Shown: positions 13,601 through 26,500 of the stretch, piece by piece | How positions within the stretch are numbered: the first letter of the stretch is position 1 | Layout of the letters: each line of letters begins with the position of its first letter | Assembly (NCBI GenBank): GCA_020086605.1 | Contig: JACBWW010000004.1 | Coordinates: 8,712,436-8,776,435 of the forward strand | Length of the DNA: 64,000 nt | DNA from: Lanius collurio | Lineage: Eukaryota; Chordata; Aves; Passeriformes; Laniidae | Reading direction: 5' to 3' | The notes under the pieces: model-generated | Told to the model about the DNA's origin: nothing | What the model saw: the letters and a program-made list of their open reading frames with translations, nothing else | Database searches by the model: none | Made by a program: the position numbers and the translations under genes

Positions 13601-16600
13601 TTTTTAATGTCATGGATGTTTTTCTATTGTTGCCAGGCTTTATACAGAATTACAAAACCTCTGGTTTGATATTAGATTGACTGGACAGTGTATAACATAA
13701 TGAGTAAAATATAAAAAGCAGTAACAGATTACACTCTTGGCATGCACACCCAAGCTTGACTGGAAACTGGGAAGAGAGAAGTGCTTCCCTTCCTCAGAAC
13801 TGTGGCCTCTTGAGGTGTTTCAGACTTGGTTCTACTCAGAAGAGCCAATAAGTGCACACTACTCACTGCATGTAGCTACTGTCATTTCTGCTCCACAGAG
13901 GTAAAAATTCAGTGTCTTCTCCACTGATTTCTTGGTGGCAGAAGGTTTGCACAGAGGTAACTAAAGCCTGCAAACTTTTAGACCTGACAAAGGCCAGAAA
14001 ATCATGCAGCTTTGGTCTTAGATGCAGTGGGACTGGTCTCCAGTGCTCTGGGCACTGGATAACTTATTTAATTTAAGAAATGTGCCTATTTGATAAAAGG
14101 CTTTGAGAGACAATAGAAAGTCAAAATCCAAGAACTTATTTACAAGTTGTTTAATCAGAATTTTTTTTATGTAAAGGGGTTTGAGGTTCAGCCCACAGCC
14201 CTTCTCTGATACACATCTCTCATGTCCTAGAAAATTTCTTCCCACTTCACAGATGCTCAATTTCTTCTCAGTTTATTTATTAATACTTCTAAATCCCAAA
14301 TTTTAAACTATAAATTATTCTAATATTTGCCCAAATAGATGTTTTTTCCTAAATACTATGAAATTCCAGTAATAGATATGTTATGTAAACATATACAAAG
14401 AGAATTCTAAACAGTCTTGGTGCAAATAGAATGAAGGAAGGAAAAAGGAAGAATTGGGAAGTGGATAGGCTTACAACAGCTTTCCCAAAGTTATTCATGG
14501 ACAATAGCAAGTAACATATGTGTGGTTCAACTCTGCAAGAAATTGCCTACTCCAGTGCATAAAATACAGCTGCCCTAGGAATGCAGCCCAAACCTGCTCC
14601 ACCTGCATGGAAAGGACAACCTCCCTAAGGTCCTGGCTGCCTCTACACACAACCAGAAACACCTCAAAAAGACAAGTGGAGAAGCCACACGCTTTATGCC
14701 TGACTGTGGATAAGAATATCAGAATTTCTAACTGCAACTCATGTTTTCTGACATTGTCCAAAAGCAGTCTGCAATTTTTGAATACTTAAAATGTTCTTAG
14801 AAAAAATATTATGTTTTTTCCCAAATGGGTAGATATTTTTCCATTGTAGAAACAGAAAAGTAAGATTTAACTCCCTACCTTGATTACATTTTTCTGGTCT
14901 GCTTTGTCTTCATGCTTTTGTAGTCAATCCATGCTCCAATTCTGAGTTAGGCAAAAAGCTGAAACAGAGTTAGAACCATGTTTTTTTCATCCTTCCACAA
15001 AAACCCTAAGCAAGTATGCACAGCCCCAAGCAGTTACATCACAGAAAATGAAACTCAGCTGTGAACCCAATATATGGAGCTGACTGAGCCATCATGCATC
15101 CAAACTGGAATTCTAGTAAGATTCTCAGCAGCTGCAGTTTAATGATGAAATAATTGAAAATATAAAAATCAAACACTACCTTTTGCAAAGGCAACATTTC
15201 CAAAAGTTTTATTTCTTCAATGTTTTTATACTTTGATATTCTTATGCTGATATCTCTCTTGTGAGAATAAAACTCAATTTTTGATCAGTTTTGATTTGTA
15301 GATACCTTCCTATGCTGAATGGCATCTAAAAAATTTAAGTTCATATACAGAACAATTTTTGTTAAATTGTCTGTTTTCCATCAGCTGCATCAGAATATTT
15401 GTGCTAGCTTTTACTTTGAGTTTTATTACTTCTTTCTGGATAACTCTCAAGCTTCCTTTTCTCCAAAGATTAATACTTCTCTCATGAAATTATCGTATCC
15501 CAAAGGAGATAATTTAATTACCTGCAATTGTGCCTTTTTTTTTTTGAGATTTCATTAACAAGCTCCTCTTTTTCACTTATTGCTCCTCCAAACTAAAATA
15601 AAAGTGGTTAAGTAGGTAGTTTTAGTTGTGATGTTTTGATTCCAGAACTGATTTGTTTGAGGGTGTAGTAGTTCTGTACAGTTGCCTTTATTTTAGTATT
15701 AATTCTAAATAATCCACTGTGAAAAACTCTCACAATTTATCACAGTTTCTGCCTGTGGCATTTCCCTTTAGCCCAAGGATAAATCTTTCTAACTCTGGCA
15801 AATGTCAGGAATGCTCCTGTGATACAGGTGATCCTACAATAATAAAAATCAACAGCTAAAAGCAGACTTTATTGTATTCATTATGATACTTACAGCCTGT
15901 AATAAATTTTCATCTCATTCTTATTTAACAAAGGCTATATATTACTATCCTCTATATCACTGTGACCAAAACCAGAAGACCATCTTGAGTTATGATATGC
16001 TATATACATAACCATTTTTACAGTAAAGCTAAATGAAGAAGTTATCATATTGAAATCATACCTAAAACAGTGAAATCGGTGTTAATATTTTTTATATCAT
16101 TTCAAGGATTTGTACCACAGGAAAGACAAAAGAAATTTAAAGTCTTTGATTAGAGTTAGATCATTAAATATCAGAATACAAGAGCAAATTAACTAAATAT
16201 TTGTACAAATACCTCAGGAAACCACAACCCAACTCGCCTTTGCAGAATCAGACCCATCACCATCCTGACAGCCACCAGCAGCTGACTGTTCTTTTCAGTT
16301 TCCCAGGTTACTGGCAGTGATTTTGCTGAAGTCAGTCATGGCCAGTTTGCCCACGTGTAAAGTTTGTCTCTTGTCTGTAACATGCTCAACAAAACTTCAG
16401 CACACATGGACATGGTGAGGTCACATTGCATACATATTGCCAGGCTAAGGAATAGAGAAAGTGAACACTTCTCACCCTCCCAGTAGCTTAATGTACTTAT
16501 CTTTGTTTTCTGGTACTCTTTTTGCTGGGCAGAAATAACATCATTTTAGTTTCATGAAGATTACATTAAAATAGCTGCACTATCATGTTTCTCTGAGCTT

Positions 16601-18129
16601 CCAACCCCCCACAAATAAACAAGATCCAAAGCTTTCCTTTGAAAAAATAGAGCTGTTCCCAAACATGTTTCTCAGGACTATCCCCAGTCATGTCAAGAAT
16701 TGTCCAAAAGGCCAAGGAGGAATAACTTGTTATTTTCTTTCCCATTCCCGAGAAGACACTGCCTTTTTCTTTGCATCAAGGAAATTCTTATTTACAATTG
16801 CAGCTCTGTTGATTTCTCTCATTACAAGGTTTATCTATGAGAGGAGTAGCTTAGCCCACTACTTCTGTCACTAACACGCACTTTTCCAAGAACACAGAGT
16901 ATAGAAACAAAGCGTTGCATAGAAGAACTTCCTTTGATTTTTGTCATCTTTGAGCCAGTACTTAACCAGCATCACATTTTTAGATCTGTCACTGGATACT
17001 TCTGAAGTACAGAAATAACTGCATTTTCTGAGTTGTGTCTGCAATGTGTTGACTCCAGTCTGGAAAACTACCCTGCCAGAACAACTCCAAAGGGACTATG
17101 CAAATCCTTTTTTCGTAACACTGCTCACCATAAAACATCAAAACACTATCTGAATACATCTGGGAGATGAACAATAATTTCGTTCTGGTCAGGCTAATCT
17201 CTAGTCTTTAGTATAAAATCACAGCTACACAAGTGAGATGAGAAATAGTGTATGCAATGAGCAAGAAGCACTTCAACGAGAACTTTTAGAGGTGTCTATA
17301 TTTTGCCATTAAAATCACCATTAACAGACACACATTTCACAGGGAAATTTGTAATTTTCCCCCTAACATTTTTTATCAGAAGGTCACAGTTTATATCAAA
17401 GCTACTTTTAGAAGCACAGGTTTTACACTTCATATTTCACAGCAAAAATAAAGGGCATGAGGACACTCATTTCAGAAATCTTCTAAGTTCTGGAGTTCAA
17501 CCAAAAATTAGAGAAGCTGATGATTGCTTAAAGGAGCCATTTGTTTATTTAATGGTGGTCAAATATTTCAGGATGAGTTTCTCTAGAATCCGAATATGAT
17601 TAAAATTGCAAATCTATTTAAGAACACCAAATAACTCAGCTTGCCAATTAAGACAAATGGATATTGCAACACAGCACATTTAATCTTACAAGAATTCAGC
17701 CACAAGGTTTACTTCATAGCACATAGCACAGTTTCAGGTTATATCTTTCTCCCAGAGCTGACGTTTGCCTTGGACATCACCAGACCAGCAGCCTCAAATG
17801 CTGTACATTTTACCATTTACTTCAACACTACAAATCCCCACCAAAGATACACTTTCTCACCAGTTATGTCATTGTCCCATCACCAAATATTAACCCTAAG
17901 AGCTCTTAGAACCACTTTGGCTTTATTGTCATTAACAATTTGCCTTTGTGGAAGCTGTACACACACATCTCAGTGACAAAACACTAGATCTTTCCTATTC
18001 CCACAAGAGACTTGTTATGGATAAAGCAATTAGAAGATCATTTGTCCATCCTGAGCATTTACCAAAAAGCCTCTCCTTCTGATTCTTTCAATATTCCAAG
18101 TACAGATTCCGTCTCTTACCAAGAGTCTT
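10614..18129. other. Non-coding stretch, presumed intron
   Basis: No gene or clear transposon recognised. It contains a small 13-bp direct duplication (12375-12387 and 12404-12416, period 29) and a few short T runs. Frames are short and mutually overlapping. Confidence 0.5.
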
Positions 18130-18217
18130 GGGAAACAGCATCCTGTGATTGGAAAAGGCCAGATTCAGTTCCCAGGATAGCCACCTGCTCTCTGCATGAC
18201 CCCAAGGAAGTCGCTTG
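18130..18217 (+). mobile_element. MIR-like SINE, left part
   Basis: This segment follows the core of the amniote MIR SINE: a CAGTTCCCAGG-like stretch, then a CTCTGCATGACCCCAAGGAAGTCGCTT segment matching the family's conserved CTGTGTGACCTTGGGCAAGTTACTT stretch. The element seems to resume at 18423. Assignment is from memory of the consensus. Old age and divergence limit certainty. Confidence 0.5.
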
Positions 18218-18422
18218 TTCTAAAAAATGTCCAGTGACTCAGGAATGTTGAACCTGGCATTTCCTCAGTTTGGTTTTCAGAAACCATTCATTTCATTCAG
18301 CCATACTGGTAAGTTCTCTACCACCTGGGCAGGAAAACAGGAAGCAGCTCCTACAGAAGAGGAAAGGCAGAAAGTCCTGGGGGTCTCAAGCCAGGCCCTC
18401 CAAACACAGTTTTGAGGCCCTG

Positions 18423-18560
18423 AACCTCTTTGTCATTCTCCTCAATCTATAAAATGGAGACAAGAACATTTTCCTTCCGCTCAGGGATTGTGAGGATAAA
18501 TACATTCCTGTTTGTGAGGCACTTAGATAAGATAGCTAGGGGAGCTATGTATGTTGATAG
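18423..18560 (+). mobile_element. MIR-like SINE, right part
   Basis: The order AACCTCTTTGTC, CTCAATCTATAAAATGG, GATTGTGAGGATAAATAC, GAGGCACTTAGA matches the 3' half of MIR (CCTCAGTTTCCTCATCTGTAAAATGG, then TTGTGAGGATTAAATGA, then AAGCGCTTAGA). It resumes at the MIR position where the left part stops, so the two read as one element split by about 205 bases of other sequence. Confidence 0.6.
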
Positions 18561-18850
18561 ATTCCTTGATCTTAAGGAACTGTACTCTTGAAAGAAGCAG
18601 CTTGACTGAGTTATAAATGTCCGTATTATTCACAATATGAAACTGCCAAAAGATAAAAAACATTCTAATGATATTTGAGAGCAGGAACTCCCCTTCGCCC
18701 CCTCATACTTTGAGGACTCTGTCCCTTTGGAAATGGTGTGCTTTTCAGTGAGGAGGATTCCCTATTGTTTTCTTCCCTATTCTTTATAATGTAAATGTAA
18801 CCTCATTTATTTATTTATTTTGTCTCCCAGGCCTCTTTTCATCTGGCAAG

Positions 18851-18896
18851 ATGGTGGGGGAGGGGGGTGGAGGGAAGAGGAGCTGAAGGAGGGGGG
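18851..18896. repeat. G-rich purine tract
   Basis: Runs of 5, 6, 3 and 6 G occur within 46 bases of nearly pure purine. The last spacing is too long for a classical quadruplex. Confidence 0.6.
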
Positions 18897-19030
18897 CTAT
18901 TTAATAATGTCCTATTAATCGCAGAGCACTATCAGCAGGCTTTAACCCTGTTCCAATTCTTTGATTGCTTTTTAGGGATTAGAGCAAACTTCATTGTCAT
19001 CCATTGCATTGCAAATAGGTAAATTTGAGT
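18895..19030. promoter_or_regulatory. Enhancer-like block (candidate conserved non-coding element)
   Basis: Mixed-composition sequence with homeodomain-type TATTAATCG and TTAGGGATTAG motifs and a CATTGCATTGCAAAT (POU or C/EBP-like) motif, without repeats or frames. The call rests on motif density and texture only. Confidence 0.25.
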
Positions 19031-20111
19031 GATATGTACACAAAATATAGATTGGTGGATAGTGCATCAATATATGTGCAGAGTATATACATGCATTTAT
19101 ATAGCTTGTACACACACACACACATATAAAAATAAGCTACATCTCCCTGTATGCCTAAGAGAAAAATCAAATCAATGCACAGAGAAACTGAAAAAAAAAA
19201 CCCCTACATGTATCATTCACCTGATTTCAATTGTGACTCCCTTTGAACCTCGGCCAAATCATTTTGTACATTAAAAATTGGTCAGGGATGATAAGATTCC
19301 ATTTTCATGGTTGGTAATGCAGAACCAGTGAAAGAATACAATTACAGACCCCTGAGTAAACTCTGCGAATGTCAACTTGATGTAAATGATCAAGTGTCGA
19401 CAAAGGGCTGGTGGGAGGGGGGGCAGGCAGAAATGGAGGGGAAAGAGAAGCAGAGGGAGAGAGAAAAAGAGGCTTCAACTTCTTCAGCAGTCTCACCCAG
19501 TGACATGCCAGCATCTTCCCAGTCCCAGACATTTGGGACCCAAGCTTTCTGAGCCGACACGGGGCCCCCAGTCTCCCATGGCTGCCACCGCCATCGCCCA
19601 CCTCCACGCTGTGTTGGGGTTGTGACACAAGTGACCTGCCCCTGCCTTCAGCAGGCCAACAAAAGCAAGCAGCCAGCACAAAGAATTCTTGCAAAACAAT
19701 AGCATGCCTCCACAAAAATCCTGCAAGAGCCCAGCACTCAGGGTTTGTATTGAGGGATGTCAGACCCTGACCGCTGCACAGAATGGCTGCATGACTGCAG
19801 GTGTGGGTCCCCAGGGTCACCCCAAGCCCTCCTGGCAGCCTTCCCACCCCAGCTTCACCATTTCCAGGGATCCAGGCAGCCCTGCTTGCTGCTCTCTGCC
19901 TTCTCTGTGAGCATTAAGTTGATGCCATAGCAACTTCTTCTCTTTTTATATTGAGCTGACATAGGAATCTGAGGGCGAATGTTGTGGCCAAGATGTGCAG
20001 AGCTCAAGGAGAGAAAAGGAGGCAGAAGTGCTCATCACTCAACAAGGAGTGCAATGGTTTAAAAGTTGCCAGAGCATGATCTCTGTATTCCTTGCACATC
20101 ACGATTCCCCA

Positions 20112-20230
20112 AGGGAGCAGATAAATCCCTTCTCTTACAGGCAGGTAAACTGAGGCACAGAGAAAGTAAAGCACTGACTTAACTGTGCTCCCAAAATGAG
20201 TCTTGATCTGAGGGCTAACTGCCAGGTGCC
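20112..20230 (-). mobile_element. MIR-like SINE fragment, minus strand
   Basis: TACAGGCAGGTAAACTGAGG, followed by CACAGAGAAAGTAAAGCACTGACTTA, corresponds to the reverse complement of the MIR core (TTACAGATGAGGAAACTGAGGCACAGAGAGGTTAAG). Homology fades beyond about 20190. Confidence 0.5.
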
Positions 20231-22134
20231 TCTTTCCTTCAGCTTCGGGCTGACCACCAGCCCATACTGCCCCTTGGTGATAAGGAGAGAGTTCATATCT
20301 AGGTCATGGCCACACCTCATCTGGTCCCACACTGCAGTGAGAAGAACAAGACTGCAGTGAACTTCTGGGAGGGAGATACATAACCAAAGTTTTTGCCATT
20401 TGTGAGCTGAAAACAGGAGCAATATTTCCATTTATTTTAGAATTATCACCTGAGCTGATTAAAGCAGTTATCAACTTCAGTTGCTCTTTACATGTTGTTT
20501 TTGTTTTACATTTCCAATGTTTTCCCTGTGTGCACTGCATAAATTATTGAAACATTATTTTATTTATCCATCCCCTTGTGACAGAAATAGGTTCTCTGAA
20601 AGCAAATCTTGTCCTAATCAGTTTTGTTTTTCTTGGTTTCTCTCCTCAATATTGCCACAGTTTTTGGGATAGTGAACATTAGTTTGCTTTTGTGTAGAAT
20701 AAAAAAGCACTGTAGGCTGATAAAGACAGGCTGCTAAATTAAAGGTTATTCCAAAGTACATCACTGGCTAGGAAACAATATGCTTGTAAAACTTTTACCA
20801 AGCTGGGCGGGAAAAGAAGATAATATGCTGAAGATAGACAGGATGGGGATTGTCTAGACCCCAGCAGCCCTGCTTCCCATTGAGACCTAACCTCAGCACA
20901 AAACTTTCTTGGTTCACAACTACCTCCAGAATTGGCCATCAAGAATATGAGACAGTGAAATAAGCAAACCCCAGGGTGCTGAAATATGGGCTTAGGTTTA
21001 TATCTTATATAAAAACAGCAGACTAGTACTGTCCCTTCCTACCTTGCACGCAATTTTTTTTATATACTGAGACTTCAATACAAAGCAATGTTACAGAAGT
21101 ACACACTTAAAATGTTGTGCTTTTTTCTCTTTTTGAGTGTTATGTGTGCCATCCTAATTATAAGCAAAATAAAATTAAGCAATGATATGCACATGAGTTC
21201 CTACTAAAAACAAATACCACAATCAAGTTTGATGTGAACGTGACACAAGCTGCTTAGTTGATAAGGGGTCTAAACTCTCGCTAACTACCTGTACTTTAAA
21301 ATTAGCTCTGCTCAAAATATCTCAAGCAATACTATTAAAGAGTCAAGTGACGTTTAGAATGTTAGCAGGACTCTTCTGGTTTTGAAGCACAGTTTCAAAT
21401 AAAATGAATTTTAAACAGTTCAAAACGTTGCAATTTCTCACCTGCACATATGGCTTATGACAAATTTGAATACTGAGTGTTATCTGAATCTTAAACTCTG
21501 AACCAGTGTACACAAATACAGTTAGGGGGGTTGGGCACTGCAGTCAAATCTATTTGCTTCTCAGGCTAAAATTATTGGAACAGTTATTATTTTTTCCCTT
21601 TCCTTCCCTTGATTCTGCATTCATGCTTCCCCTAAATGACACAAAATTATATATTGAATTTTTCTTCCCCTGTTACAAAAAATAGACTGGACTAAACCCA
21701 TTAACTGGGGGAGTTAAGTCAATGCACATCATCCTTTTTGACAAACTCTACTGCCTGTTGCCAGTCTTCGCAGATAATTACAGAAACTTGAACATAGTTT
21801 GTCTTTACCGAATGTAAGGAAATGGAAACCTTTTTTCTATGTCCTACTCATATAATGAGAAAGATCTCAGTTAACAAGGATTAAATCTACATGGCATTCT
21901 TATAATATACAGCACAATCTATTTCAGCAAATGCAGAAATGACCATCTTTATCTATCATTGCTGAAGCATTCCAGATTTCACATAAAAAAGCCACAGCTC
22001 TAATATTAGATTTAAATAGTGCAAATTACACCACATGTTAAATAACTATTCCCTTGTGTATTTATAGCTTTAGGTTCTGAACTGCTGTCTTGCATATTTT
22101 TCAGGCAGTCATCTTAAAAAGTTTTCAATCCCTT

Positions 22135-22197
22135 ATTTAATTATTATTATTATTAACTACATGTTAATTATTATTCATAATAATTAATATATAGTTA
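22135..22197. repeat. A+T-rich (TTA)n simple tract
   Basis: Several TTA/ATT triplets in a row followed by ATTAATTATT-type permutations, with no G or C for long stretches. Confidence 0.7.
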
Positions 22198-22594
22198 TTG
22201 TTGCCACACTAAAGATGATTTACAAACATTGTTTTGCTAATAAAGGTGGTGGAAGGGTTTATTCTTTCAAGACACTCATATGTCAAATATTTTTTCAACT
22301 AAATGGTTTCTTTTGGCAATTCAAATCCAGTTTTTTCATTTTTAGTTGTTTTGTTTTAAATACACATGCTTAATTTAGAAAGCAAAAAGCTAAATTAAAA
22401 CTCTTTGTACAAAAATGAGGAAATATATTACTCCAGTCTGATTTGCCAATTACATTTTACCACAGCTTTGTAAGTAGTTGTTATCCTTTTTATTTGAACA
22501 ATTCTGAGGCAAATTTTTTAAGGAATACAAATATTTCATGCAGATGAGTGGTACACCTAGGAACAGAAACTCACAGCAGCAAAACTTGGTAATC

Positions 22595-23052
22595 AGAGCA
22601 AGTCCAGAGGAGGGCCACAAAGTTGATTAGGGGGATGGAGCATATCTCCTATGAGGAAAGGCTGAGAGAATTGGGACTGCTCAGTTTGGAGAAGAGAAGG
22701 CTTCAAGGTGACCTAATTCCAACTTTGCAGTACCTAAACAGAGCCTACAGGAAAAACAGAGAGAGGCTATTTACAAGAGCATCTAAATAGGGACAAGAGG
22801 GAATGGCCTCAAACTGAAAGAAAGCAGGTTTAGATCAGATACTGGGAAGAAATGCTTTACTCTGAGAGTGGTAAGGAACAGGAACAGGTTTTCCACAGGA
22901 GTTGTAGTCCCCTCATCCCTCTAAGTGTTCAAGGCCAGGCTGTATGGAGCTTTGAGCAGCCTGGTCTAGTGAAAGGGTGGGGGGGAGCAGGTTGGAACAA
23001 GATGATCTTTAGTATCCCTTCCAACCCAGGCCATTCTAGCATTTGTGGAATC
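22595..23052 (+). mobile_element. CR1 LINE, 5'-truncated copy
   Basis: The text follows the 3' non-coding part of avian CR1: GTCCAGAGGAGGGCCACAAA, the GAGGAAAGGCTGAGAGA segment, TCAAACTGAAAGAAAGCAGG, GGAAGAAATGCTTTACTCTG, and finally GATGATCTTTAGTATCCCTTCCAACCCAGGCCATTCTAGCA, which is a diverged form of the usual end. The copy lacks the whole coding region, as is normal for CR1. The terminal ATTCTATG repeats are decayed (CATTTGTGGAATCACC). Confidence 0.9.
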
Positions 23053-26000
23053 ACCCTGCCTACTATAGCTAGAAGAATAGCAATTAAAACCAGTAAGCAA
23101 TAGTTGCCTACACAAGAGAAAATGACAAGCCAGGCTGAAACTTTACAGATATGGCAATACCCAGGGAATAATGTATAAAGTTTTGTTTCTTTGGGCAATG
23201 ACTGCCTGAAATGTCACTGCCTTTTGGATATTTTGACTTTAGGAAGGATATAAAAATAATTTTGAGGTTTTCTACAGGAACAGAAAAATCTTGTTTTTAC
23301 CCTTCATCCACATTTCTGTTTGAGACAGAGCTTTTAAAATCTGGATTAGAATAGTTTATCAGTAACTATAAAATAGTATAAAAATTATCTTAAAGACATA
23401 GTATTGTTATAGAAGTACATTTAGGCATCAAGTTTTCAGTAATCTCTATCTTGCAGTACTAAATACATTATCTTCTAATTTCCATAATGGAGGGACAAGT
23501 TTCTCTAGCTGGTTTTCATGGGGAAGCAGTTTTTACATGTACACCTCTGCAGCTGAATACAGGAGCAGTATAACAAGACAAGTGGATGGGTCACACATCC
23601 TGCTGATTTTTATTATTATTAACAATTCAGGAGTCAGAGTCAGTTTTCAGTGGTAAATCATTCTAAATCTTTTTTACATGAATAGTATATGGGTATATAT
23701 ATTTTCTTTCCCCCAAGCAAAATATTCCCCACTCTTAAGAAAAACTGGTAGATGAGTAACAGATGAGTTCCATGATAGGATACACAAGAGGCGCTGTCTC
23801 ACTGCCTGCAAGCCAGCAGCCCTGGTGCCCTGGTGCTTATCTTCTGCCCCTCAAAAGTAGAGCACTTCTGAAGTGCAACACAGAATCTTGAAGGAAGAAA
23901 CACTAGCAGAACAATCTCTGTCACTTCTCAAACAACGGGAATATATAAAGGGAATATAATGTATTTAACTTCCTACAAAAAGGCTGGCTTATTTGGAACA
24001 CCTACAGTGAGCCACACAGTGAAGCATTTGTAATAGTCAAACACAGAGGCTTGAGATACAGGGAAAGGAAATGGTCCATGAAAGACTGGTCTACAGAGTT
24101 AAATCCCTAAACTAGGCTCACCTCGCAGCCAATTTCGAAAACAGATTTCAGGTCAGGAAATGGTAGGGAATGAGTTTAAGTGAATGTCAAAGCCACTAAC
24201 CCTTCTCCACAAGAGGAGAAAAAGTAATTCATGAAATCAGCAAAGGATTAAGGCAATTCAGGTACCTCTACAATGCTGAAGAAAAGCTCAGAAAAGTTCA
24301 GAATGTGCCCTTGGGCACTGGAAGGCTGATAGTCCACACTCACTGATAATTTTCTCACCTTTGGGTTTGGTTTTGTTTTGGACCCTCATCTCTCTTTTTA
24401 GGAAACAACCATTACCGAGATCTCAGGATAATCCTCTACATGGACCGCTTCCAAAATGTAGTATGTCCAAGACTATCCCAAATCCAGCATTTCCTATCCT
24501 ACAAAGTTCACCAGAACCACTGTGGGAAGGTTCATGCCTCAAAAGCCTCTTTACATCATTTAGTTATACCATTCCTCCTCCTCCAGAAGCATGTACAGAC
24601 CTCTCCTTGCTGGTCCACCAGTTTCTTGAGAGGATTCTCAAAAGGAAATAAATCATAACCTCTGTTACAAAGGTTTGGAGGTCAGTCTCTGTGTACAAGT
24701 GCCCCTCTCCTGAACAGAATGTCCCAGATCTTTCCAGGTCTCACTCACCACAAAGCTCTGGGTTACTGTAGCTGTTGAAACAACCAAGCACTAAAACAGG
24801 GCAGACACAGAGTCTCCATCAGAAAGTTTCTACCCTCCAACAGAAGACATATGAGGCTGGCTTTAAACTGATCTCTTATCTTAAATGACCATTGCTTCTA
24901 AGGCTATGGCTTCACTCAAGAACTAAAACTTTTTAAATTTTATTTATTCTTCTTGAGTCACCCATACTCACACAGTAGCTTTACCATACTGCCAAGTTAC
25001 ACCCAAACTGATACACGAACCAGTTCAACACACTCGTGCTATCACTGCTGTCTCCCAAAGAAATCAGTACAGGTAACTAAAAGGAAAGGGCATTTCCCAG
25101 ATAGGATCTACCACTTCAAATACATCTGATTTTTGATTCAAAACAACCTTCAGGTGTCAGTGCAAAACCACTCTTTTCTGTATAGCTCATTGGCAAAAGA
25201 TGAGCAAAGAAATGGTTGGAAGGAACTCTGGTGGTGATTTGTTAATAATTTTGATTAAATTTAGTGTAGTCACATGGTTGCTGTTGCATTTTTATCCATG
25301 GATAATTATGGAGTCTGCTCATTTTATGAGATGTATTTTTAAGAGTTTATCAGTGGCTTGGGATGAGTGCTCTTTTGTTTAGTGATGTATAAATTTGAAT
25401 AATAATAAATAACAAAGTGAATGAGGGAAGGGAGGAGACTGAAGTCTGGGAAGATGCCTCACTATGTATGTCTGTTGCATTTGATCACAGCATAGATGAT
25501 ACAGCAGTGGGCATTATAGAAAGCCCCAGTATAAATCAGATTACATAAATATTAATTGCTGTGTACTAACTGTGCACTTTACTGGAGTATATTGATGTTT
25601 TCAGTCAAACGCTCATGTTATTAGCATACATTTAATGATCAGCCACTTCCCTTTACACAGTACTAGCATTTGGCTGAGCAGACACCAGAAAACAAGGCTG
25701 TGTTGGTGCACAGTGACACTGCCCTGCAGAGACATATGGGCTCACACTGGCTCTCCCCAGTGCTGCACCCTGTCAGCCTCACACTGTGGGGCACCCCTCT
25801 GCTTCCCCATGGGGCAGCCCGAGCTACAGACACCTCCAGACTGACACTTCTCTATCAAAGACTATGTGGGGGGAGGGGAACTTGTTATTGGAGATGTACC
25901 ATATAATTTCAGTACTACCACAGCAGCTAAATATTTGGCATTTTTTCCTTGCTGCACTAGTTGTGCTGCTCAGGAACTCTATGACTTGTTGGACCATATT

Positions 26001-26500
26001 AGCTTCACCTGCAAGGATTTGCACTCACCTTCATAAAAAGACGGAGACAGGACTTCTTCTCTCACATATTAAAACAAGTATTAATAAAAAAATTGTTCCT
26101 ACTCAGAATCAAACAACTGCATTCACCACGAAGTTAAATTTGGGGGGAAATTTGAGGTAAACCATCAATATTAAAATGTTAAAATAATACTGATTTGGAC
26201 AATTTTGATGTGTTAAAATCCTTCTTAATCGTACAAAAATTCTAAGAAAAGAAGGTATGCAAAATGAAAAAAAGCCCAATTGATTGGTTAACATCAAAGA
26301 AACCACAAGAAACCTACCCCCTCTTCTGTCAAAATGTCATTAAACCAAGACATTACTATGGAAAAACCTGATTTTGACAAAGCTGCACTTTCCACTAGTA
26401 AAAGATCATGTAAGGAATTTTTCTCATGATTAATACAAATAAGTAACAAGGTGTTCTTTTTCAAACTGCTTGGGTACATTTGAGAAAAGTTCTATTACTT
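23053..26500. other. Non-coding stretch, presumed intron
   Basis: No transposon or convincing exon recognised. A 96-codon frame at 24361-24651 overlaps another of similar size in a second phase and looks like chance. A G+C-richer patch at about 25690-25880 is not identified. Confidence 0.45.

Larger units (their letters stand above)
18561..22594. other. Non-coding stretch, presumed intron
   Basis: Apart from the entries listed separately inside it, this holds a short (CA)n run (about 19109-19126), a G+C-richer zone at 19400-19900 with chance frames, and an A+T simple tract at 22135-22197. No gene recognised. Confidence 0.45.

Noticed and set aside
19305..19847. 180-codon frame on the minus strand, the longest in the window
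   Set aside because: It lies in a G+C-rich patch where plus-strand frames are also open, has low-complexity proline/serine runs, and shows no domain, signal or poly(A) context.
24361..24658. 96- and 72-codon overlapping frames after an acceptor-like CTCTTTTTAG
   Set aside because: Two phases are open at once, no donor follows, and the peptides show no domain.
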